Assembly: GCF_022828475.1 (NCBI RefSeq) | Contig: NZ_CP059557.1 | Span: forward strand, 6,247,470 to 6,311,469 | Length of the DNA stretch: 64,000 bases | Direction: 5' to 3' | Source of the DNA: Saccharopolyspora gloriosae | GTDB taxonomy: Bacteria; Actinomycetota; Actinomycetes; Mycobacteriales; Pseudonocardiaceae | The notes under the pieces: model-generated | Told to the model about the DNA's origin: nothing | Database searches by the model: none | The model's input: the letters and a program-made list of their open reading frames with translations, nothing else | Shown here: positions 1-10,541 of the stretch, piece by piece | Layout: each line of letters begins with the position of its first letter | Position numbering within the stretch: the first letter of the stretch is position 1 | Program-made: the position numbers and the translations under genes

Positions 1-1
1 G

Positions 2-382
2 ACCTTCTCCAAGATCAAGGTGGAGGGCATCGTCGAGTCCGGCCTCGGCATCGCGGTCACCTACGACCCGGACCGGGGCTCACCCGCCGTGCTCGGCAGG
101 CACGCCATCGCCGACGCGGGCCTGTACTCGGTGTGCCTGGCCATCCAGAACCTGTGGCTGGCCGCCACCGCCGAAGGCCTCGGCGTGGGCTGGGTGAGCT
201 TCTACCGGGAGGACTTCCTGCGCAGGTTGCTGGACATCCCCAGCGGTGTGCGGCCCGTCGCGTGGCTCTGCGTCGGCCCGGTGCACGCTCTCGCGGAGAC
301 GCCCGACCTGGAGCGGCACGGCTGGCGACGGCGGGCCCCGCTGGAGGACGTGGTTCATCACGACAAGTACCGACGCGCCTAG
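2..382 (+). CDS. bluB: 5,6-dimethylbenzimidazole synthase BluB, C-terminal part
   Basis: This is the C-terminal 126 residues of a BluB-type flavin-destructase; the 5' end lies outside the window. BluB fragments reduced FMN with oxygen to give 5,6-dimethylbenzimidazole, the lower ligand of vitamin B12. The visible segment contains the conserved blocks VTYDPDRG, VLGRHAI, LYSVCLAIQNLWLAATAEGLG and GWVSFYRE, followed by PVAWLCVGPV and the ERHGWR tail; these are characteristic of BluB rather than of general nitroreductases. The reading frame starts at base 2 and ends with a TAG stop. No other cobalamin gene is visible in the window. The call rests on motif recognition and is secure for the family. 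Confidence 0.93.
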   Translation, partial: TFSKIKVEGIVESGLGIAVTYDPDRGSPAVLGRHAIADAGLYSVCLAIQNLWLAATAEGLGVGWVSFYREDFLRRLLDIPSGVRPVAWLCVGPVHALAETPDLERHGWRRRAPLEDVVHHDKYRRA

Positions 383-444
383 CCCCCGGTAGCCTGAAGC
401 AGAACGCGGGGAACGGGGCACGAGGACACGATCTCGGAGACGCC

Positions 445-1956
445 GTGCGACAGGATGATTCGTTGATGTCGGGGCACATCCCCGCGCAGGATCGTCGCGT
501 GCGGCTGCTGCTGGACTCCGGCCGCCTGCACGAGGCCGATGTGGCGTTCGACGAACTCATCGCCGCCGGGGTGAACCGGGTCGACGAGCAGTGGAACCGG
601 GCGACGGTGCTGGTGCACCGGGCGTGGTTGTCGTGGCGGCTCAACCGGATTCCGCAAGCACTCGAACTGGCCGCGGAGGGCTGGACCGAACTGGATTCGG
701 ACCAACCCGCGGGCAAGTCCGCAGCTCAGACCATCAGCATCCTGGGCAATCTGCTGGAGACGATCGGGCACCGCGCGTCCGCGTTGGAACTGATGACCCT
801 CGGCGTTCAGGTGGCCCGCAAGTCCGGTGATCCGGAAACGCTGGCGCATTGCCTGGTGCGCCAGGCCAGTGCGCTGATCTTCCGATCGGTGGCGAGGGAC
901 TCTGAGTCGGTGGAGCAGCTGTTCACCACGGCCCGCGACCTGTTCGACGAGGCGTTGCTGGTGGTCGACAAGGGCCAGCTGCAGCGGGTGGCGCTGGCCG
1001 GCGGCGCCCGAGCGCTGGCAGGACTGGGGCGGCTGCCGGAGGCGGCTCGGCTCGCCCGGCGTTCCCTGGAATTGAGCAAGCAGGCCGAGGACTGGTTCTG
1101 CCTGGCGGTGGCGAACTGGGTGCTGGCCGTGGTCCACCGGGACGAGGGCGATCTGCAGGAGGCGCGGACCTTCGCCAGCCGCGCCCTGGACAACGCCGAG
1201 AGCATCGGCGACACGATGCAGATGATGCGGTACTCGCTGGATTTGGCGGCGATCTGCGTTCAGCTCGGCGACTCGGTGGGTGAGGCTGCGGCGTTGCGCC
1301 GCACGGTGCGGGCGAGCGGCATCGCGGTGGAGGCCTTGCAGGAGGGCTTGGGCCAGGCGTTGGAGCAGCGCCGGGTGGCGGTGCAGGCGCAGCGGATGGC
1401 GACGGCCGCGCAAGAGGCCGCGGTGCGGGATCCGTTGACCGGCCTGGTCAACCGCCTCGGTCTGCAACGCCAGGCACCGGTCCTGCTGGAGACCACGGCG
1501 GCTCAAGGCCGGATCCCGTGGTTGGTGCTGCTCGACGTGGACTGGTTCAAAGATGTCAACGATCTTGCAGGTCATGCTGCCGGTGACGCGACGTTGCAGG
1601 AAGTCGCGCACTTGTTGCGACGCGAGTGCCGTGCCGACGATCTGCTCTGCCGCTGGGCAGGCGACGAGTTCGTGGTGCTGCTGGTGGACGACGCGGAGGG
1701 CTCCCGCCACGCCGGCCCGCTAGTCGCCGAGCGGATCCGGGCGGCCGTGGACCGGCACGACTGGCGCCTGGTGCTAGGCCGCACCAGGAAGCCACCGACG
1801 GTGAGCATCGGGGTCGCCGGTGGCCCCGCGAAGCTGGATCACCTGTTCGCGGCCGCGGACATCGCGTTGTACCGGGCGAAACGCGCAGGCCGGAACCGGG
1901 TGGAGATCGACACCGGTGATCCGGAATGTGATCGGCCGCAGATCCAGGGCGGTTAG
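445..1956 (+). CDS. TPR-like sensor diguanylate cyclase (GGDEF domain)
   Basis: About 503 residues. The N-terminal two thirds (about residues 10-310) is alpha-helical and built of TPR-like repeats, with no membrane segment. The C-terminal third (about 330-495) is a GGDEF domain: DPLTGLVNR opens it, [10 protein letters not shown] carries a metal-binding Asp, and the signature is RWAGDEF at residues 403-409. AGDEF variants are found in active diguanylate cyclases, so c-di-GMP synthesis is plausible but not certain; no EAL domain is present. The start is GTG at 445, preceded by GGAGA at 436-440; ATG at 466 is an alternative. It follows bluB by about 60 bp and is probably a separate unit. In mycelial actinomycetes c-di-GMP controls development through BldD, so a cytoplasmic TPR-linked cyclase could feed into that switch. 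Confidence 0.85.
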   Translation: MRQDDSLMSGHIPAQDRRVRLLLDSGRLHEADVAFDELIAAGVNRVDEQWNRATVLVHRAWLSWRLNRIPQALELAAEGWTELDSDQPAGKSAAQTISILGNLLETIGHRASALELMTLGVQVARKSGDPETLAHCLVRQASALIFRSVARDSESVEQLFTTARDLFDEALLVVDKGQLQRVALAGGARALAGLGRLPEAARLARRSLELSKQAEDWFCLAVANWVLAVVHRDEGDLQEARTFASRALDNAESIGDTMQMMRYSLDLAAICVQLGDSVGEAAALRRTVRASGIAVEALQEGLGQALEQRRVAVQAQRMATAAQEAAVRDPLTGLVNRLGLQRQAPVLLETTAAQGRIPWLVLLDVDWFKDVNDLAGHAAGDATLQEVAHLLRRECRADDLLCRWAGDEFVVLLVDDAEGSRHAGPLVAERIRAAVDRHDWRLVLGRTRKPPTVSIGVAGGPAKLDHLFAAADIALYRAKRAGRNRVEIDTGDPECDRPQIQGG

Positions 1957-1967
1957 GATCGGCGGCC

Positions 1968-3443
<1,476 letters not shown>

Positions 3444-3448
3444 CCCCG

Positions 3449-3563
3449 AGGTGAATGGCCCCCTCTGCCCAATAGCACCGGTCAAAGGAGCTATTCACCT
3501 GGTGGAACGAGTGGAGTCAATGCTTAGCCAGTGGGATCGACCCAAGGGGCCGTTCACTCCGCT
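3449..3563. repeat. Interspersed GTGAAYGG palindromic repeat between convergent genes
   Basis: An inverted repeat runs from AGGTGAAT at 3449 to ATTCACCT near 3500, about 50 bases. A further half-element, AAGGGGCCGTTCACT, sits at about 3544-3558. The internal text is closely similar to the copies at 31779-31890. It lies just after the stop of the glycerophosphotransferase-like gene and before the oppositely oriented IS110 gene, so it may act as a bidirectional terminator; there is no T-run. Confidence 0.75.
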
Positions 3564-3592
3564 GGAGTCTCGGGCTCGGTGACGCTCGGGAT

Positions 3593-4780
3593 GCTCCTAT
3601 AGATGTCAAGCCGCTGGAGTGAGGTCGTTTTGCCTGGTTGATCTGGTGGGTGTGCTGGTCAGGGTGCGGTGGATTTCGCGGGCGACGAATCGTTTGAGGC
3701 AGCGCATAATGTCCTTTTTGGATAGTCCTTCTTTGGTGCGGCGTTCGACGTAGGTGCGGGTGCGTTCGTCGTAGCGCATGCGGACCAGGACGATGGTGTG
3801 CAGGGCGTTGTTCGCGGCCCGGTCGCCGCCGCGGTTGAGGCGGTGGCGGTGGGTGCGACCGGAGGATGCCGGGATTGGTGCGACGCCGGTCAGGTGCGCG
3901 AACGAGGCTTCGGAGCGTAGTCGTTCGGGGTTGTCCCCGGCTGTGGTCAGGAGCTGGCCGGCGGTGTCAGGGCCGACGCCGAATAGTTCCAGCAGCTGGG
4001 GTGCGGCCTGCCGGGTGAGGGGGCTGAGTTCGGCGTCGAGTTCGGTGATCTCGATGTCCATTGCTTGGTGGCGCCGCGCCAGGCGTCGTAGTGCCGCCCG
4101 GGTCGCCGCCAGCGGGTGTCCGAGGTCGTCGCCGGGCCGTAGCCGGGCCAGGGTGCGCAGCAGCGTGGCCCGGTCCAGTCCCGCGACCTGTGCGCGCAGC
4201 ATCGCGGGTGCCGACACCAGCAGGCCGCGGATTTGGTTCATCGCCTGGGTGCGGGCCTTGACGGCACTGCGGCGTGCGACTCGTAACACGCGCACCGACT
4301 CGATCACGCCGTCCCGGCTTTTCGGGGTGCCTGTCGCGCGCCCGGAGAGCACGGCGGTGGCGGCGGCGTAGGCGTCGATCGGATCGGATTTGCCTTGCAT
4401 CCGGCGGATCTTGCGGTCCGGGCGGTCGACATCGGTGACCGCGACCCCGGCCGCCGCGAGAACCCGGGCCAGCTCGGCTCCGTAGGCGCCGGTTCCCTCG
4501 ACGCCGACCGTGACCAAGGTGCCGTGACCACGCATCCAGTGCAGCAGGTCGCGGTAGCCGTGGACTGTGGCGGGAAATTCCCGGTCAGCCAGGTGCCGGC
4601 CGACGGAGTCGATCACGGCCGCGTGGTGGGTCAAGCCGTGGGTGTCGACTCCGCCGGTGATTTTCGGGCCATCATGGGTCATGCTGGTCATGTCCGTCCT
4701 TGCGTGTCCGTTCCGAGGGCGGCACGCGCCGGTCGGGCGGGTGGACAAGACAGTGACGGGGCTTCTGGCCAAGCTCCTAT
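3593..4780 (-). mobile_element. IS110-family insertion sequence (ends tentative)
   Basis: The transposase gene at 3606-4691 defines the element. The 8-base word GCTCCTAT occurs at 3593-3600, just outside the stop codon, and again at 4773-4780 upstream of the start; it is proposed as the repeated terminal core. IS110 elements lack classical terminal inverted repeats, and none are seen. The upstream limit is uncertain: the IS110 subgroup encodes its bridge RNA upstream of the transposase, and the 82-90 bases available to 4780 are short for that, so the element may extend toward 4914. Confidence 0.5.
3606..4691 (-). CDS. IS110-family transposase (DEDD recombinase)
   Basis: About 361 residues from ATG 4691 (MTSMTHDGPK); ATG 4682 is also possible, and the longer open frame to 4772 has no family support. 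The N-terminal RuvC-like DEDD domain shows GVDTHGLTHH, VEGTGAYG and KSDPIDAYAAA. The C-terminal Transposase_20 region carries LTGVAPIPASSGR and RGGDRAANNALH, where the nucleophilic serine of IS110 enzymes lies. The reading frame is intact and full length, so the element may be active. These recombinases are guided by an IS-encoded bridge RNA. It sits between a terminator-like palindrome and the STAND gene, and appears to disrupt nothing. Confidence 0.93.
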   Translation of the reverse strand: MTSMTHDGPKITGGVDTHGLTHHAAVIDSVGRHLADREFPATVHGYRDLLHWMRGHGTLVTVGVEGTGAYGAELARVLAAAGVAVTDVDRPDRKIRRMQGKSDPIDAYAAATAVLSGRATGTPKSRDGVIESVRVLRVARRSAVKARTQAMNQIRGLLVSAPAMLRAQVAGLDRATLLRTLARLRPGDDLGHPLAATRAALRRLARRHQAMDIEITELDAELSPLTRQAAPQLLELFGVGPDTAGQLLTTAGDNPERLRSEASFAHLTGVAPIPASSGRTHRHRLNRGGDRAANNALHTIVLVRMRYDERTRTYVERRTKEGLSKKDIMRCLKRFVAREIHRTLTSTPTRSTRQNDLTPAA

Positions 4781-4914
4781 GAAGTCACAAACACCCGTCC
4801 GGCCGCGTGCATGGTGGCACCCGGCGGGCCGACAAATCCCAAACCAGACAGTCGAAACGTCAGTCAGTCGAAGGGTCAGACCCACCGGAAACGTCACCAC
4901 GAACATCATCACTG

Positions 4915-6975
4915 TCAGTCGAGTTCCGCGAGGCGGTCGCGGACGCGTTGTGCACCCGGGTTGCGCGCCTCGTCGAGGATGCTCAGCGCCTCCCGCAGGT
5001 GCAGCCGGGCACCGTCTTCGTCACCGCTGCGCAACAGTGATTCGGCGAGCAGCTCCAGCGGTTCGGCCAGGTCGAACGACACCGTCCGGGCGCGGACGAC
5101 GTCCACCGCCGTGCGCAGCGCGACGATCGCCGACTCGTGATCCCCGATCTGCTGATGCGCCCGCCCCAAGGCGACGTTGATGCGCCCGGGAATGCGCCGG
5201 TCGCGCGGGAACTCCCGGAGCCGTTCGAGCGCGGAGGTCAACGACCGCACGGCCGCCGCGGACTCGCCACGCCCGACCAACGCCCGCCCGATCAGGTACT
5301 CCTGCAAAGCGACGGCACGCGGCTTGCCCAGTTCAAGGTTGATCGCCCGGGCCTGCTCGAACAGGGAGATCGCCTCGGACCAGGCACCTTCTTCGAGGTG
5401 CACTTTCCCGTGGAATTCGAGCGCGGACCCGAGCACCCGGCGATGCCCCGCTTCTTCGGCGATCGCACGCGCGGCCGCACCGGCTTCGTGCGCGGCGACG
5501 AAATCGCGCAGTTCGAGCAGCAGCTGCACCTGCAGGGTCCGCAGCCGCGCCTCGGCCACCGAGTCCGGTTCGCGCCGCGCCGCCTCGACTCCCGAAACGA
5601 GCGCCGCCAGCGTCTCGGTGTAGTGCTTGTGCTGGTTGTGCAATGTCCACAACGGACTGTCGCAGAGTGAGATCACCGCGCGATTCCACTCCTGCTCATG
5701 CGCGGCGGAGATGACGGCGAGCAGGTTGACCCGCTCCCGCTCCAGCCAGCGCAGCGCACCGTCGTGGTCGAACGGGTTGTCCGCGGTGAGCAGCTCATCG
5801 TCCTGCCCGACGCGCAGCCGTTGCGGTTCCATCACCGCTCGATCCGCGTAGGCGCCCCGAATCCGGTACCAGTCGACGAGTCGTCGCAACGCCCCCGCGT
5901 CCGGCGTCCGCAGCCGTGTGGCGTGCAGCCGGACCAGGTCGTGAAACCTGAACTCGTCCTGGTCGTTGCATTCGAGCAGGTTCGCGTCGTGCAGCTCGTA
6001 CAGCAGCTCTTCGGCGTCGTCTACCGGCAACCCCGCGAGCGCGGCGACGGCGTCGGCGGCGAACGTAGGCCCCGGGATCACGCCGAGCAACCGGTAGAGG
6101 GATTCCTGCGCCGCGGGCAGCTCGTTGACGGCACGGTCCAGCGCCTCGCTCACAACGGGCACGCCCCCTTCGGTGAACCGGTCCAGCCGCCGGCGGTCGT
6201 CGTCGAGTTCGGCCACCACTCGCGCCAACGTCCACCGGGGCCGTTTCGCCAGCCGACCGGCGGTGATGCGCAACGCGATCGGCAGCCCACCGCACAGTTC
6301 GACGAGTCGCCGAGCGGCATCCGCTTCAGCCTCGACCCGCTCGCCCGCCCCGGAACGCAACAGGTCGATCCCCGCGTCGACGTCCAGCCGCCGCAACTCC
6401 AGCGGCAGCACCCCGTCCACCACCAGGTCCCGCGACTGCCGGTGCGTGATCAGCAGCATCAGCCCCGCGTCCGAGGCGGGCAGCAGCGACAGGAGTTCGC
6501 GCGGCCGCGCGACGTTGTCGAAGACGAACGCCACCTTCCGCCCACTGGTGCGACTGCGATATTCCCCGAGCGCCTCGCCCTCGGACCCCGGGATGTCCGC
6601 TCCAGGCACCCCCAACCCGCGCAAGCAGTGCCACAGAACATCGGCCCGCGACACCGATTTCCCCCGCAGGTCAACGTAAATCTGCCCGTCCGGGAACCGC
6701 TCCCGCACCCCGTGCAGCCAGTGCAAGGCGAGCGCGGTCTTACCGGTACCGCTGCCACCGCTGATCGTCACGCACAACGCGCGCTCACCACCGCGCCCGA
6801 GCGCCTCATCCAGCCGTGCCCGCTCCGGTTCCCGATCGACGAACCCGGCAGGCGGCGGCGGAAGCTGTTCCGCGCGCAACACCTCGGCGGCGTGGTGATG
6901 TTCGTGGAAGTGCACCTGCCCGACCGAGTCCGCCTGGACGAGTTTGTCGACGTCGCCGCGGTTCTCGTTGCCCAT
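4915..6975 (-). CDS. STAND/NB-ARC ATPase with TPR repeats (AfsR-like, no DNA-binding domain)
   Basis: 686 residues from ATG 6975. A short leader ends in SVGQVHFHEHHH, a His-rich tag often seen at the start of actinomycete STAND proteins. The NB-ARC ATPase follows: Walker A GGSGTGKTALA at about residues 73-83, Walker B FVFDNVARP, a LLITHR sensor and GLPIALR. After a winged-helix region (ECNDQDEFRFHDLVRLHA) come TPR repeats to the C-terminus. The NB-ARC and TPR parts match AfsR/SARP-type regulators, but the N-terminal OmpR-like DNA-binding and BTAD domains are absent. It could therefore be a signalling switch acting through a partner, or a STAND immune sensor whose effector lies elsewhere; the sequence does not decide. 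It reads alone, back to back with the tRNA. Confidence 0.85.
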   Translation of the reverse strand: MGNENRGDVDKLVQADSVGQVHFHEHHHAAEVLRAEQLPPPPAGFVDREPERARLDEALGRGGERALCVTISGGSGTGKTALALHWLHGVRERFPDGQIYVDLRGKSVSRADVLWHCLRGLGVPGADIPGSEGEALGEYRSRTSGRKVAFVFDNVARPRELLSLLPASDAGLMLLITHRQSRDLVVDGVLPLELRRLDVDAGIDLLRSGAGERVEAEADAARRLVELCGGLPIALRITAGRLAKRPRWTLARVVAELDDDRRRLDRFTEGGVPVVSEALDRAVNELPAAQESLYRLLGVIPGPTFAADAVAALAGLPVDDAEELLYELHDANLLECNDQDEFRFHDLVRLHATRLRTPDAGALRRLVDWYRIRGAYADRAVMEPQRLRVGQDDELLTADNPFDHDGALRWLERERVNLLAVISAAHEQEWNRAVISLCDSPLWTLHNQHKHYTETLAALVSGVEAARREPDSVAEARLRTLQVQLLLELRDFVAAHEAGAAARAIAEEAGHRRVLGSALEFHGKVHLEEGAWSEAISLFEQARAINLELGKPRAVALQEYLIGRALVGRGESAAAVRSLTSALERLREFPRDRRIPGRINVALGRAHQQIGDHESAIVALRTAVDVVRARTVSFDLAEPLELLAESLLRSGDEDGARLHLREALSILDEARNPGAQRVRDRLAELD

Positions 6976-7134
6976 CCCACTCCCTCGGACCGCATCGACA
7001 CGGCCGGCTCGGCTGTCCAGTGACGATCACCTCACCATACGCGACCATTCGATCACCACGGGCGGCTTCACCACTCCCTGCTGTCCTTCGCCGAGCCCCG
7101 GCCGGTACCCTCCAGAGGTCGACACGTCGACCAC

Positions 7135-7207
7135 GCCCCCGTAGCTCAGGGGATAGAGCACGGCTCTCCTAAAGCCGGTGTCGCAGGTTCGAATCCTGCC
7201 GGGGGCG
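7135..7207 (+). tRNA. tRNA-Arg (anticodon CCU)
   Basis: A 73-base cloverleaf. Acceptor stem GCCCCCG (7135-7141) pairs with CGGGGGC (7200-7206) and the discriminator is G. The D-arm is GCTCAGGGGATAGAGC, the anticodon arm CGGCT-CTCCTAA-AGCCG gives anticodon CCT, and the T-arm is GCAGG-TTCGAAT-CCTGC. CCA is not encoded. It decodes AGG and is a common integration site for mobile DNA; an AT-richer restriction-modification island lies immediately downstream. Confidence 0.97.
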
Positions 7208-7374
7208 CTTACCGTTGGTGAGAGATGCGAGGGTTCGCGCGGATCCAAGCCGGTCCCGGCTGTGCCCGAGTGGGCCGCGACTTTGCTGCCCGGAGTGTTC
7301 GGCCGCATCCAGGCCCATCGTGAGCAGATGGCGGAAGGCGTCGGCTCGTCCACTCCGATTTCGCCTCCGGCAGA

Positions 7375-8436
7375 CTATGAAGCCCGCCCGCCCGAGGTGC
7401 GGAATTCGGCTAGTTTCGTCTGGCTCACGAGGTCTCCCAAGGTGTTGGCAGTGAATACCTTCCCCCTGGTAGCCATGATCAACTGCTTCATGTCTTCTTC
7501 TCGGACGCTGAAGCCTCGGCCATCAATGCACGCGACGACTTCGAACGCCTTCCCGCCGTTGCGCTCCCGCTCGTCCCGCATGCTCGCTAGCCGATGAATG
7601 CGCGCCACCTTGTCGCGGGCGGTCCCGTCGTCCCCCGTGATTTTCGCCTCGATGATGACCGCAGGCGCGAGCTCGTCTGGAATGAAGAAGTCCGGAGCCT
7701 GGTCGAATCCGGAGACACGTTCAGCGCGCTTGGTCTTTCGGAACGGTACCCCGGCCATGGAGAGATGCTCTTCGATCCCGCTTTCCATGACATCGCCGAC
7801 CAGCTCGGAGACCGCGTCCCGGTGGCTCGCGAACGGACGGCCCAGGTAACGCTCGTAGAGCAGCACCGCATACGGAACATGGTGCTGAGAGACGTACCGT
7901 ACGCTGTCCAGGCCATTTTTCGTATCTATCTTGTCGAGCCTATGAATGAGGCCGTCAGGAGCCTCGACAACCCCTTCGCCGATCGACTTGCACGCCGCCT
8001 CGAACAGCGAAGTCGTCCTGGTTACCGTTTTTTCGGATGACCCGATTTTCGTCGAGAAATAATCAGGGTTGTCGCGGACCTTCTTGTCCAGCCCTCGCGC
8101 CCAGTTGTTCGGGAAGCTCACCCCGGTCTCCTCCTGGGCGAGATCTTGCCACTCCGGGCCGGTGACTCCAAGAATCGTTCGGATCACCACGACAGACTTC
8201 GCATTGGATTTCGCCGCGGTCCAGCATCGATCCACGCTGATGGCAGAAAACCCATCTGTCGCCCGCCGCAACTGCTCGTAGCCGGCTTGGAAGTTCTCAT
8301 ATGCCAGGAATCCCTCGCCTCGCGGGAGGAGCATGAACTGCGAGGTTAAATCGTTGAACGTGGCCGCTACCAGCTCCGGTAGGTTGTCCTCGATCTCAGG
8401 GAGGTCCAGCTGGTACGGACGACGGACCTCGGTCAT
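7375..8436 (-). CDS. Type II-like restriction endonuclease (PD-(D/E)XK type)
   Basis: 353 residues from ATG 8436, overlapping the methyltransferase stop by four bases (ATGA), so the pair is translationally coupled. The C-terminal half shows a likely nuclease core: QAPDFFIPDE, then AVIIEAKITGDDGTA (residues about 240-270), matching the PD...(E)xK pattern. The rest has no domain I recognise by eye. Base composition is clearly lower in GC than in the neighbours. Position after a DNA methyltransferase gene supports a restriction role; cleavage specificity cannot be read from the sequence. An alternative is another PD-(D/E)XK defence nuclease. Confidence 0.75.
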   Translation of the reverse strand: MTEVRRPYQLDLPEIEDNLPELVAATFNDLTSQFMLLPRGEGFLAYENFQAGYEQLRRATDGFSAISVDRCWTAAKSNAKSVVVIRTILGVTGPEWQDLAQEETGVSFPNNWARGLDKKVRDNPDYFSTKIGSSEKTVTRTTSLFEAACKSIGEGVVEAPDGLIHRLDKIDTKNGLDSVRYVSQHHVPYAVLLYERYLGRPFASHRDAVSELVGDVMESGIEEHLSMAGVPFRKTKRAERVSGFDQAPDFFIPDELAPAVIIEAKITGDDGTARDKVARIHRLASMRDERERNGGKAFEVVACIDGRGFSVREEDMKQLIMATRGKVFTANTLGDLVSQTKLAEFRTSGGRAS

Positions 8437-10541
8437 GCGCTCTCCACCACGGTTCGAGCCTTCACCAGGCGATCTTTAGCCAATTCGAATCGATCTTCCA
8501 TGATCTGATCCGCGTTCCACTCGTGGACCAGATCGCGCACAACACTTCCAGCGATATGCCCGGCGGTCAGACAGTCCCTATCGCCACCGGTGGGCTGGTA
8601 ACCGGCGCGCTGCATGCTCACGACATCCTCTTCGACAAGGCGAGCCACGTCGGCGAACGGTTCTCCCGCATGCGTCTGATGATCCGCTTTACGGCAAACG
8701 AAGACCGAATCCAAAATCGAAGATTTGGTGCCTGCGATGTGCAATGACGCCGACATCTCGCCAGGTGCGGGCAGAACGGACGTGCACGTCAGCCCGGCGT
8801 CCAGGATCGCGACCACAAGCGGGGCGTACGCTTCCGAGTCGTTGTGGTGGTAGGTGAAAACAAGAGGCGCGGCGGGCTTCAGCGCGAAGGACATGCGTTG
8901 AAATACACTGCTCAAGCCGCTCGCGAATTCCTGCAGGCCGCGTTTTTTGGTCACGTTCCCCGTCAGGTCGTGATCAGTACAAGTCGAGCTGGGTTCGAAC
9001 TGAGAGCGACCGCGCATGAATTTTCGGAGCCAGACGTAACAAAAATCCATCAGCTCGGCGTACTGCACGTTCGCGAAGTAGGGCGGATCAGTGAAAACAC
9101 CGTCAAGCGATTCCGCGCGCAATGCCAGGTCTTGCGATGGGTTACTTGCCAACCAGGCGGCTTGCGGTCGCCCCTGCGGTTCGCGATCCACCAAGGGAGC
9201 CTCGATCGACTCGCCTTCCATCGGAATTACAGACTTCTTCTTCCCGTTGTACACCGTCTCGTGGGGGTGCTGGGCATATTGCTTCGCCTTCTTGTACTTC
9301 TCAACGAAATGAACAAACGCCCCGGACCCGACGCCGGGTATCCCCAAAATATTGTTCTCGCATGCGATGAGGCCGACGGGGAATCCGTGCACACTGAAGA
9401 TATCTTGACACTTCAGCGCATACGTATCGTACCGGCAAAGCAAGTTCTGATAACGGAGAAAGTCACTGAACACCGTCGCAAGAGCGTAGCGCGACTCATC
9501 GCTTTCGACTTTCTCGATACGATTCATCAGCAGCCCGAGCCCCAACAGCTGGCGGTCGTTGAACAACTCACGCCAACGACTGTAACCCCAACGATGAAGC
9601 CGACCGGTCTCGTCGCCATCCGGAATTTCGCCCTCTGGTATCAGCAGAGTTTCCCGCATCTCCCGAAGAAGGCTCGATGCGCGTTCGAGGCGATCATGGT
9701 CCGCGGAATCCGGCGTCTTGAACTGACGGCCCTTCGTAGTGGGATAGCACGCGGCGCAATGGTATTCGATTCCGAAAAGTCGATGCCGCGGGGGACTTTC
9801 CAGCTGCACCGAGAACTTGAACCTGTGATCGCAGTTCCCGCACGTGGCGGTCCCTCGTGTTGCCGGACGAGTCTTCAGGTCGTAGTCGCACTCGGGGCAG
9901 GTTCTGCTTTCGCCGGAGTTCTCGATCTCCCGCAGCACATTGCAGTTCGGACAATGGTAAACCTCATGCGTGTGGCGAACCGCTTCCGCGAGCCTCAAAC
10001 CCGGAAATAGTTCGACTTCACGACCACATTGAGGGCAACCACAAGTCTTGACGTGGTGAAAGTACTTCACCTCTGCCACGCCAGCGCATCCGGCACACTG
10101 CGTTTCGTAGAGCTCGGAGACCTGATCGTGAATGTCGGATACGACCCGCTTGGCCTCGACGGAGAATCGTTCGAGATCAATGGGAGCCACAGCCTGCCGC
10201 ACAGTCCAGTAGGCCATCGGATTCACGTCACTACCGACGACGCTCAACCCCATCCGAGCAGCTTCGAAGACTGTCGTCCCGCCCCCCATGAACGGGTCGG
10301 CTATGACACCCGGTACGTCCTGTGGCCGCGTGTACTCCTCGGAGAGCTCCCCTTCTCCGAACTCAGAAATCAGCAGCGATCTGAATACCGAGCCAGGTCG
10401 CCTCGCGAACCACTTGTGGATCGAAATGATGGGACGGTAGTTCTGCTGAATCTGCTTTTCGCGCAGCGCTAAGCGCGCCACGAAGGCGGCGTCGAATCGC
10501 GCTTCAAGCCGTCCGGCGGCGGTGGCATCGGACACGCTCAT
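8433..10541 (-). CDS. DNA methyltransferase with zinc ribbons (DUF1156-like, DPPY motif)
   Basis: About 702 residues from ATG 10541 (MSVSDATAAG), with GGAGAGG close upstream; the longer open frame to 10808 is not supported. It opens with IHKWFARRPGSVFRSLL, typical of DUF1156-type methyltransferases. The SAM-binding motif is DPFMGGGTT at residues 82-90, followed much later by the catalytic TDPPYFANVQYAEL. Between them is a Cys-rich insert with six CxxC pairs (CAGC, CPQC, CPNC, CPEC, CGNC, CAAC), probably zinc ribbons. It probably makes an N6-adenine or N4-cytosine mark protecting host DNA from the coupled nuclease. Lower GC than its surroundings and the tRNA location suggest horizontal acquisition. 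Confidence 0.85.
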   Translation of the reverse strand: MSVSDATAAGRLEARFDAAFVARLALREKQIQQNYRPIISIHKWFARRPGSVFRSLLISEFGEGELSEEYTRPQDVPGVIADPFMGGGTTVFEAARMGLSVVGSDVNPMAYWTVRQAVAPIDLERFSVEAKRVVSDIHDQVSELYETQCAGCAGVAEVKYFHHVKTCGCPQCGREVELFPGLRLAEAVRHTHEVYHCPNCNVLREIENSGESRTCPECDYDLKTRPATRGTATCGNCDHRFKFSVQLESPPRHRLFGIEYHCAACYPTTKGRQFKTPDSADHDRLERASSLLREMRETLLIPEGEIPDGDETGRLHRWGYSRWRELFNDRQLLGLGLLMNRIEKVESDESRYALATVFSDFLRYQNLLCRYDTYALKCQDIFSVHGFPVGLIACENNILGIPGVGSGAFVHFVEKYKKAKQYAQHPHETVYNGKKKSVIPMEGESIEAPLVDREPQGRPQAAWLASNPSQDLALRAESLDGVFTDPPYFANVQYAELMDFCYVWLRKFMRGRSQFEPSSTCTDHDLTGNVTKKRGLQEFASGLSSVFQRMSFALKPAAPLVFTYHHNDSEAYAPLVVAILDAGLTCTSVLPAPGEMSASLHIAGTKSSILDSVFVCRKADHQTHAGEPFADVARLVEEDVVSMQRAGYQPTGGDRDCLTAGHIAGSVVRDLVHEWNADQIMEDRFELAKDRLVKARTVVESA

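Noticed and set aside
133-444. N-terminal extension of the GGDEF protein overlapping bluB
   Set aside because: It overlaps the conserved end of bluB in another frame and has no ribosome-binding site; GTG 445 has GGAGA directly upstream.
7027-7353. Minus-strand ORF containing GRIRTCDTGFRRAVLYPLSYGG
   Set aside because: This is the well-known false translation of the antisense strand of a tRNA gene; it overlaps tRNA-Arg at 7135-7207.
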